A stretch of 11,058 nt of DNA from Actinomycetota bacterium (GTDB lineage: Bacteria > Actinomycetota > Acidimicrobiia > Acidimicrobiales > Ilumatobacteraceae): contig VERK01000054.1 in assembly GCA_018882725.1 (NCBI GenBank), positions 1-11,058 of the forward strand, given 5' to 3'. Below are positions 6,150 through 11,058 of the stretch, one piece after another (the first letter of the stretch is position 1; every line of letters begins with the position of its first letter). The notes under the pieces are model-generated. The model had not been told where the DNA came from. It searched no databases and worked only from the letters and a program-made list of their open reading frames with translations. The position numbers and the translations under genes are program-made.

Positions 6150-7450
6150 CAGCCGAATCCTCGCAGACCGGTCCAGCCGTCGCGGATCAGTTGGGAGAGT
6201 TTGATACCGGCTCGCTTGCGTTCTTCGCGCACGATGCGACGCAGACCCGGCTTGGGTTGCGGGTTGTCGACCCGGAACACGCGCTCGACGACGGATGTCA
6301 CGAAAGCGGGATACTTCTGCTGCACGCGATCGGACAGAACCAGACCGGGCACCTTGCGCAACTTCTTGTGATCGCGCAGAACGAACGTGGCGTTCAGTCT
6401 GTCGGAGTAGGCGGAGAGGCTCTTGGTCGACACGTCGTTGCGAGCCACCGCGGCGGCTGCCGCGTCGCCGGCGTACATGCCACTGGCCATCGCGAAGTTG
6501 ACACCTTCGAGCCAGATACCGGCGGCGAGACACAACGCGGCGGCGTCGCCGGCCACGAGCATGCCGTCGGTGACCATCGTGGGCATCATCGAGTAGCCGG
6601 CTTCCGGGATCACGTGCGCCGAGTACTCCTTCACTTCGGCGCCCTCGATGAGCGGAGCGATGGCCGGGTGCGCTTTCAGGGTGGCGATGATTTCCTCGGG
6701 GCGCTTCTTCTGCGCGGCCAACTTGGGCAACTTGAGCACCACGCCGAGAGCGATCGTGTCGAGGTTGGTGTACACGAACCCGCCGCCGTTCACGCCCGAC
6801 GTGCCACCGAGGATCTCGATGTCGACGCCCTGGTCGTCACGCACGCCGAAACGTTCGTCGATCACGTGCTTGGGGAGAGCGAGGGTTTCCTTCGCACCGA
6901 GTGTGAAGTTGGACGGATCGGTGGCGGTGTAAAGACCGGCCTCTTTGGCGAGGAACGAATTGACTCCGTCGCACGCGATGACAACCGACGCGGTGAGGTC
7001 GCCGTCGGGACGATCGGTGCGTACTCCGGTCACGCGTCCCGATGCATCTCGCAACAGACCGGTGACGGTGGTGGACGTGACCAACTGCGCGCCGGCGGCC
7101 ACGGCCTGACGCGACAACCATTCGTCGAAGTCGGGACGGTAGGCGGTGGCACCGTTGTAGGGCGGTTCGCCCCAGGCGTTGCTGCGGTAGTCGACGGTGA
7201 GAGCCCCGGTTTCCGAGAGCACCATGGTGGAACGGCGCACGACCCAGCGTTGGATCGGTGCGGTTTCCCACCAGCGCGGAACGAGTTCGTCGAGAATGCG
7301 CGGGTACACCACACCGCCGTACATGTTCTTCGAGCCGGGGAACGGGCCGCGTTCGATGAGGATCACGCGACGACCGGCGCGGGCGGCGGCGATGGCGGCG
7401 CACGATCCGGCCGGACCAGCACCAACGACGATGACGTCGGCGTCGCTCAT
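6149..7450 (-). CDS. fixC: FixC-like ETF:quinone oxidoreductase, flavoprotein subunit
   Basis: The 433-residue flavoprotein belongs to the FixC/ETF-QO (geranylgeranyl reductase-like) group, which moves electrons from ETF to the membrane quinone pool. The N-terminal Rossmann segment V-I-V-V-G-A-G-P-A-G (6-15) with E33 binds FAD. G-S-K-N-M-Y-G-G (39-46) is diagnostic for FixC/ETF-QO, A-Y-R-P-D-F-D-E-W-L (103-112) is the second conserved block, and M-L-V-A-G-D-A-A (297-304) followed by G-V-N-F-A-M-A-S-G contacts the FAD ribityl chain. The length is typical of FixC, which lacks the fused ferredoxin domain of mitochondrial ETF-QO; the following fixX gene supplies it. No transmembrane helix is evident, so it probably sits on the membrane surface. 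The ATG at 7450 overlaps the etfA TGA (ATGA) and has AAGGA 9 nt upstream. The open frame to 7693 is out-of-frame etfA. Confidence 0.92.
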   Translation of the reverse strand: MSDADVIVVGAGPAGSCAAIAAARAGRRVILIERGPFPGSKNMYGGVVYPRILDELVPRWWETAPIQRWVVRRSTMVLSETGALTVDYRSNAWGEPPYNGATAYRPDFDEWLSRQAVAAGAQLVTSTTVTGLLRDASGRVTGVRTDRPDGDLTASVVIACDGVNSFLAKEAGLYTATDPSNFTLGAKETLALPKHVIDERFGVRDDQGVDIEILGGTSGVNGGGFVYTNLDTIALGVVLKLPKLAAQKKRPEEIIATLKAHPAIAPLIEGAEVKEYSAHVIPEAGYSMMPTMVTDGMLVAGDAAALCLAAGIWLEGVNFAMASGMYAGDAAAAAVARNDVSTKSLSAYSDRLNATFVLRDHKKLRKVPGLVLSDRVQQKYPAFVTSVVERVFRVDNPQPKPGLRRIVREERKRAGIKLSQLIRDGWTGLRGFG

Positions 7451-8370
7451 GATGCGGAGTCCTTGCTCAAGAGTGCGGCCAGTTCGTCCAGCACTGCATT
7501 CGCATCCGACACGATGGCCAGGTCGGCCATCTGCATCATCGGGCAATGCGCATCGGTGTTGACGCTGATGATGTGATCGGGCTGACCGAGACCGCTGGTG
7601 TGTTGCACCGCACCGCTGATACCGAACGCGAGATACAACGTGGGGTCGACCACGATGCCGGTGGTTCCGATCTGGCGCTGATGCGGAGCCCAACCGCGAT
7701 CGGTGATCACGCGCGTGACACCCATCGATGCGTCGATCGCGCGCGCGAACTCGGCCAACTGCGTGAAGCGCTCGGCATCGGTGAGTCCGGCTCCACCACC
7801 GACGATGCGGGGTGCCTCGGCGAGGTCCATGGTGGACACGTCGGGTGGCAACACGTCGTGCGACACCACCGCCGGCGACGATGCTGGCGCGGACACATCG
7901 ACGGTGCTCACCGTGGCTGCCGTCGACGAAGAATCGACCCCGCGGACACCGGGTTGCAAGGTGGCGACGAATCGACCGCTCGGTCGGTGTTCGGCGATGG
8001 CCAGACCGCCACGACGCGCGACGCGCACCCGCGTCGGCGACACTTCGGTGGCGCCGCTCAACAAATCGACACCCAAGGCGAGAGCGAGATGAGGCGCGAG
8101 ATCGCGACCGTCGGGGGAGGCCGGGACCACGACCGAGTCGGTGCTACCGAGTTGCGTGAGAACCTCGGCGGCCAGGCGGCCCCAGATCTGCGGATCGGAC
8201 ACGTTCACGTCGACCACGGTGACCTCGCGCGCTTCTGTGAGGTCGTCGGTTGCCTGCGCGGCACCCGAGCCGATCACGATCGCGCGCCCACTCGCTTCGG
8301 CGATGGCTTCCGGTCCGCCGGCCGGGACGACTCCGGCCCGCACGGGGACGACGGCGACGAGTGCGGACAC
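7447..8370 (-). CDS. etfA: Electron transfer flavoprotein alpha subunit (mycofactocin-associated)
   Basis: The 307-residue protein carries the C-terminal FAD domain of ETF alpha. I-V-G-G-G-A-G-L (189-196) stands for the usual V-S-G-G-R-G-L; G-V-T-R (217-220) keeps the FAD arginine; Q-I-G-T-T-G-I (233-239) stands for Q-V-G-Q-T-G-K; G-I-S-G-A-V-Q-H (250-257) keeps the histidine; and S-V-N-T-D (269-273) keeps the asparagine. FAD binding is therefore likely, though two residues near the flavin (T236 and I239 for Gln and Lys) differ from canonical ETF and could shift redox potential. The N-terminal domain is weakly conserved, as is common. It starts the six-gene block etfA-fixC-fixX-etfB-mftE-mftF. 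The GTG at 8370 is chosen because TAGCCT ends 6 nt before it and no Shine-Dalgarno sequence is present, so translation is likely leaderless. Confidence 0.88.
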   Translation of the reverse strand: MSALVAVVPVRAGVVPAGGPEAIAEASGRAIVIGSGAAQATDDLTEAREVTVVDVNVSDPQIWGRLAAEVLTQLGSTDSVVVPASPDGRDLAPHLALALGVDLLSGATEVSPTRVRVARRGGLAIAEHRPSGRFVATLQPGVRGVDSSSTAATVSTVDVSAPASSPAVVSHDVLPPDVSTMDLAEAPRIVGGGAGLTDAERFTQLAEFARAIDASMGVTRVITDRGWAPHQRQIGTTGIVVDPTLYLAFGISGAVQHTSGLGQPDHIISVNTDAHCPMMQMADLAIVSDANAVLDELAALLSKDSAS

Positions 8371-8376
8371 GTCGAC

Positions 8377-8382
8377 AGGCTA
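8377..8382 (-). promoter_or_regulatory. Putative leaderless -10 element of the etfA-mftF operon
   Basis: On the minus strand TAGCCT is followed by 6 nt and the etfA GTG. The identical hexamer sits at the identical distance before dedA. No convincing -35 box lies 16-18 bp further upstream; the nearby tandem repeats may serve as activator sites instead. Confidence 0.5.
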
Positions 8383-8414
8383 GGCGTGGTGGGGGTGGAC
8401 AGGCGATGTGAAGC

Positions 8415-8463
8415 CGGTCTGACCGCGGTGCGGACGTGACGATTCGGTCAGACCGCGGTGCGG
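8415..8463. repeat. Tandem 19-bp direct repeats with palindromic cores upstream of etfA
   Basis: CGGTCTGACCGCGGTGCGG (8415-8433) recurs at 8445-8463 with one change (T to A at the sixth base), exactly 30 bp apart. Each copy contains the near-palindrome GGTC-N-GACC. The right-hand copy covers the last codons and stop of dedA; the left-hand copy is intergenic. Relative to the predicted etfA start of transcription, the copies lie about 45-63 and 75-93 bp upstream. They could be paired regulator sites or, because GGTCTGACC and GGTCAGACC can pair, a hairpin ending the dedA message. Confidence 0.6.
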
Positions 8464-9101
8464 TCGACCGCTTCTTGGGTCCGGCGCTTGCTCACCCAGC
8501 GAACCAGTTCGATGAGGACCGTGATCGACAACGCCGCCGAGAACGCCAAGATGAACGCCAGGGTGTGATCGTCTTCGAACCGCTCGCCGAACGCGTAGCC
8601 CAGAACCGCGGCGTAGGTGGCCCAGATCGCAACCGCGATGCCGATCCAGGTGGAGAACCAACGACGTGACTGGTTGGTGAGTCCGCACGACAGAGTGAGA
8701 ACGGTGCGTCCGCCGGGAATGAAGCGGGCCGTGATGAGGAGCAACCCACCGCGTTCTTCGATCTGCTCGTGCGCCCACTGCAAGCGTTCGGCCGTCTTCG
8801 GTTTGCGAGCAGCGCGACGCTTCACGTTGTCGCTGAAACTGTGGCCGATCACGTACGAGAGGTTGTCGCCGAGGAACGCACCCACTGCGCCGGCGACGAT
8901 CACGAGGATCACCGGGTACGGGCCGTCACCGGCAGCGCTGGCCGCCACGCCACCGATGATCACGCAGGTTTCGCTCGGAACCACCGGGACCACCGAGTCG
9001 AGGAGGGCGATCACGAGGATGACCGCGAGGAACCACCAGTGTCCGGAGATGTCCTTCAACCATTCGGTGAGATCACCGATGATTCCGCCAGCCGCGAGCA
9101 T
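8448..9101 (-). CDS. DedA/VTT-family integral membrane protein
   Basis: The 217-residue protein has the DedA (SNARE-associated, VTT) layout. A helix leads to D-S-V-V-P-V-V-P-S-E (35-44) with the conserved Pro-Ser-Glu, then G-A-F-L-G-D-N-L-S-Y-V-I-G (74-86), then A-R-F-I-P-G-G-R-T (125-133), the paired re-entrant-loop and arginine motifs of the family, and final helices at about 152-170 and 182-201. Some DedA relatives move phospholipids or undecaprenyl phosphate across the membrane; which substrate this one handles cannot be read from sequence. It lies between the mycofactocin-linked oxidoreductase and etfA, but a TAGCCT hexamer 6 nt before its ATG suggests its own promoter. No Shine-Dalgarno sequence is clear. 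A functional tie to mycofactocin is possible but unproven. Confidence 0.88.
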   Translation of the reverse strand: MLAAGGIIGDLTEWLKDISGHWWFLAVILVIALLDSVVPVVPSETCVIIGGVAASAAGDGPYPVILVIVAGAVGAFLGDNLSYVIGHSFSDNVKRRAARKPKTAERLQWAHEQIEERGGLLLITARFIPGGRTVLTLSCGLTNQSRRWFSTWIGIAVAIWATYAAVLGYAFGERFEDDHTLAFILAFSAALSITVLIELVRWVSKRRTQEAVDRTAV

Positions 9102-9107
9102 GAGGAG

Positions 9108-9113
9108 AGGCTA
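9108..9113 (-). promoter_or_regulatory. Putative leaderless -10 element of dedA
   Basis: On the minus strand TAGCCT, then 6 nt, then the ATG at 9101. It lies in the 39-bp gap after the oxidoreductase stop, so dedA may be transcribed independently of the upstream gene. No -35 box is recognisable. Confidence 0.48.
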
Positions 9114-9140
9114 GTTGGTGAGCCGAAGTGGAACGGTTCG

Positions 9141-11058
9141 CTAGATCGATGATCCGGCACGTTCACCGTCGACCACAGCGGCATGCGCACGGCGCGGGGC
9201 CACACAGTCACCCACTCGCTCGACGCTCATACCCGAACTCTTCAAGTCGTTGTACAACCACTCGACCGGACTCGGCGGAACCGCGAGCACGACCCAATCG
9301 GGACGACGAGTCTGATTGGCGCCAGTGGGGTGGTGAAGAAGAGTGAGTTCACCGTTGGCGAAGCCCATCGGAACCAAGTCGGTGCTCTGCACGATTCCCT
9401 TGGCCGATGCGCGGATCCACCAGTTCTCCATGTCGAGCGTGATGCCGAGGTCTTGGCCCACCACCATGCCGGGTGTGGCGACTTCAACCGCGCATCCGCG
9501 ATCGGCGAGCAACTCGGCCACCGAGGTGGCGTGATGGAAGCCGATCTCGTCGACGACCACGACCGAATCGCCCGATTGCGGACCGCCGAGCGGTGCCGAA
9601 CCATCGAGGATCGCGCGCACGTCGACCACGCGCCGCGCGCTTTCGTCGGCATCGGGGTCGGCGACCCACCACGGACGTTGCGGCTCGGCACCGGTGGCGA
9701 CGATCACGTGATCGGGTCGTTTCTCTTCCACGAGTCCGGGCCACACGCCGGTTCCGAATTCGATGGCCACACCGAGACGACGGCACTCGTTGAGTTGATT
9801 GCGAATCATGTCGCCGAACTCGGCGCGGTTCGGAACACTGGCGGCCCAGCGCACTTGGCCACCGGCGACGTTTTCCTTCTCGTACACCGTGACGCGATGG
9901 CCGCGACGCGCGGCCGCGATCGCGGCCTGCAACCCGGCCGGTCCGGCACCCACCACCATTACGTTTTTCGGCACGTCTTTCGGCTTGGTGGTGAGAGCCA
10001 CGTGATCGGTGACCGCCCACTCGTGTTCGCGACCGGTTCGCGGATTCTCGATGCAACCGAGCCAGCGATTGAGGCCCATGCGACCGACGCACTCCTGATT
10101 GCACGACAAGCACAGACGGATCTCGTCGGTTGCGCCGGCGCGGGCCTTGGCCGCGAAGTCGGGATCGGCGATCTGTCCGCGCACCACACCGACGAGATCG
10201 CAGTGCCCCTCGGCCAAGGCGCGTTCGGCTTGCAACGGATCCTTGAATCGTCCGACTCCGACCACGGGGAGGTCGACGGCCTTGCGAATGGCGCTCGGGA
10301 TGAACATCGCGTATCCCGGCGGGATGTGCATGCTCGCTTCGATCATGAACAAACTGGCCGTGGCCACACCGATCGATGTGTTGATGTAGTCGACGTGGCC
10401 GCTGGCTTCGACGAGACGCGACACTTCGACGGCTTCCTCGATGGTGGTGCCGTTCTCGATGAGTTCGTCTCCGCACAGTCGCACGCCGAGCGCAAGGCGA
10501 TTGCCGATCACTCCGCGAACTGCGGCCACGATTTCGAGCAGCAGACGCGCGCGGTTAGCGAGTGATCCGCCGTACTCGTCGGTGCGCTTGTTGGTGGCGG
10601 GGGAGAGGAAACCGCGCACGATCGACGAATGCGAGCACTGCAGTTCGATGCCGTCGAAGCCACCTTCGGCGCAGTGCTCGGCCACGGTCGCATATCCGGC
10701 GACGATCTCGTCGATTTCGGCGTGCGTGACGGCCTTCGGTACTTCGCGGAAGAGCGGATCGGCCACGGGTGACGGCGCCCACACCGGTAGACGGCTGAAC
10801 ATGGACGAGGCCTGACCGCCGTTGTGGTTGATCTGCGCGAAGATCGGCACGCGGTGACGGTGGACCGCGTCGGTGATGCGCTTGTAACCCGGGATCACGT
10901 CACGGTGGAATCCGTGGATGAGCTTCTCGTACGGCCAGTCGGTGGGATGGGTGGAGTGCTCTTCGGTGATGATGAGCCCGGCTCCACCAGCGGCCCGAGC
11001 CGCGTAGTAGGCGGCGTGCTGCTCGGTGGGGAGGCCGTTGCGCGCGTAGTTGGTGAGG
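9141..11058 (-). CDS. Mycofactocin-associated FadH/Old Yellow Enzyme-type iron-sulfur flavoenzyme (N-terminus off window)
   Basis: The frame runs open from the right edge, giving 638 visible residues; by family alignment perhaps 20 N-terminal residues are missing. Order of domains: an Old Yellow Enzyme FMN barrel, starting with the edge segment T-N-Y-A-R-N-G-L-P-T-E, then N-H-N-G-G-Q (visible 77-82) and F-L-S-P-A-T-N-K-R-T-D-E-Y-G-G (about 150-164). Next comes a [4Fe-4S] motif C-L-S-C-N-Q-E-C with a fourth cysteine 12 residues on (visible C316, C319, C323, C335). Last is a FAD/NAD(P)H domain opening with V-V-G-A-G-P-A-G (368-375) and ending V-G-D-C-V-A-P-R-R-A. The family includes 2,4-dienoyl-CoA reductase. 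C-V-G-R-M-G-L-N-R-W-L-G-C is the pattern I recall for the mycofactocin-system members. Its substrate is unknown. Starting it at the internal GTG 10898 would cut the barrel, so that is rejected. Confidence 0.87.
   Translation of the reverse strand, partial: LTNYARNGLPTEQHAAYYAARAAGGAGLIITEEHSTHPTDWPYEKLIHGFHRDVIPGYKRITDAVHRHRVPIFAQINHNGGQASSMFSRLPVWAPSPVADPLFREVPKAVTHAEIDEIVAGYATVAEHCAEGGFDGIELQCSHSSIVRGFLSPATNKRTDEYGGSLANRARLLLEIVAAVRGVIGNRLALGVRLCGDELIENGTTIEEAVEVSRLVEASGHVDYINTSIGVATASLFMIEASMHIPPGYAMFIPSAIRKAVDLPVVGVGRFKDPLQAERALAEGHCDLVGVVRGQIADPDFAAKARAGATDEIRLCLSCNQECVGRMGLNRWLGCIENPRTGREHEWAVTDHVALTTKPKDVPKNVMVVGAGPAGLQAAIAAARRGHRVTVYEKENVAGGQVRWAASVPNRAEFGDMIRNQLNECRRLGVAIEFGTGVWPGLVEEKRPDHVIVATGAEPQRPWWVADPDADESARRVVDVRAILDGSAPLGGPQSGDSVVVVDEIGFHHATSVAELLADRGCAVEVATPGMVVGQDLGITLDMENWWIRASAKGIVQSTDLVPMGFANGELTLLHHPTGANQTRRPDWVVLAVPPSPVEWLYNDLKSSGMSVERVGDCVAPRRAHAAVVDGERAGSSI

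Noticed and set aside
6191..7576. 461-codon open frame on the plus strand opposite fixC
   Set aside because: It is antisense to a gene with clear FAD and FixC motifs, has low-complexity His/Gly/Arg-rich composition and no family motif; long antisense frames are expected at this G+C content.
7451..7693. N-terminal extension of fixC
   Set aside because: Out-of-frame etfA sequence; the Rossmann strand starts right after the ATG at 7450, which has AAGGA upstream.
7546..8439. 297-codon plus-strand frame opposite etfA
   Set aside because: Antisense shadow; the minus strand has conserved ETF alpha FAD motifs.
9183..10565. 460-codon open frame on the plus strand opposite the FadH/OYE gene
   Set aside because: Same reasoning: the minus strand encodes a well-supported flavoenzyme, and the antisense product has no recognisable motif.
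1..11058. tRNA or rRNA genes, CRISPR arrays, insertion sequences, integrase or attachment sites
   Set aside because: No cloverleaf-like sequence, regularly spaced repeat array, transposase or integrase motif was seen; almost all bases are accounted for by coding regions.

Overview
The window looks like a G+C-rich actinobacterial chromosome segment: codons end mostly in G or C, start codons are often GTG, genes overlap by a few bases, and several units appear to be transcribed without a leader. The gene content (mycofactocin maturation genes, an ETF/FixCX module, a DUF4395 protein) fits Actinomycetota, and I would guess the Acidimicrobiia/Ilumatobacter side. That last placement is inference from gene repertoire only.

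Left part, 1-3038. The 3' end of a ROK-family sugar kinase/regulator (plus strand) meets, tail to tail, a leftward two-gene unit: a divergent fold-type III (alanine racemase-like) PLP protein followed by a multi-pass DUF418/HGSNAT-type membrane acyltransferase-like protein, joined by an ATGA overlap. Divergent from the racemase, across a 67-bp intergenic region with two adjacent inverted repeats, is a DUF4395 membrane protein with two CxxC pairs.

Right part, 3019-11058, all on the minus strand. In transcription order from the right edge: an iron-sulfur flavoenzyme of the FadH/Old Yellow Enzyme family of the type linked to mycofactocin (N-terminus off the window), a DedA membrane protein, then a tight block of six genes. 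These are an ETF alpha subunit, a FixC-like ETF:quinone oxidoreductase, a FixX-like ferredoxin, an ETF beta subunit, mftE (creatininase-family peptidase) and mftF (glycosyltransferase). Junctions inside this block are 1-4 bp overlaps or a 4-bp gap, so it almost certainly forms one transcript.

How they may work together. MftE and MftF are known steps in making mycofactocin, a peptide-derived redox cofactor: MftE releases the C-terminal dipeptide from the modified MftA peptide, and MftF glycosylates the product. Their translational coupling to a complete ETF plus ETF:quinone oxidoreductase set suggests that reduced mycofactocin, or a mycofactocin-dependent dehydrogenase, passes electrons through this ETF to FixC/FixX and the quinone pool. 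mftA, mftB, mftC, mftD and mftG are not in this window; the first four may lie beyond the right edge.

Regulatory signals. Four transcription units begin with a TAnnnT hexamer 6-7 nt before the start codon, the geometry of leaderless actinobacterial promoters, and dedA and etfA share the identical hexamer TAGCCT at identical spacing. A 19-bp sequence is repeated in tandem just upstream of the etfA promoter. I saw no rRNA, tRNA, CRISPR array or insertion sequence, and there is no gene-free stretch longer than about 80 bp.
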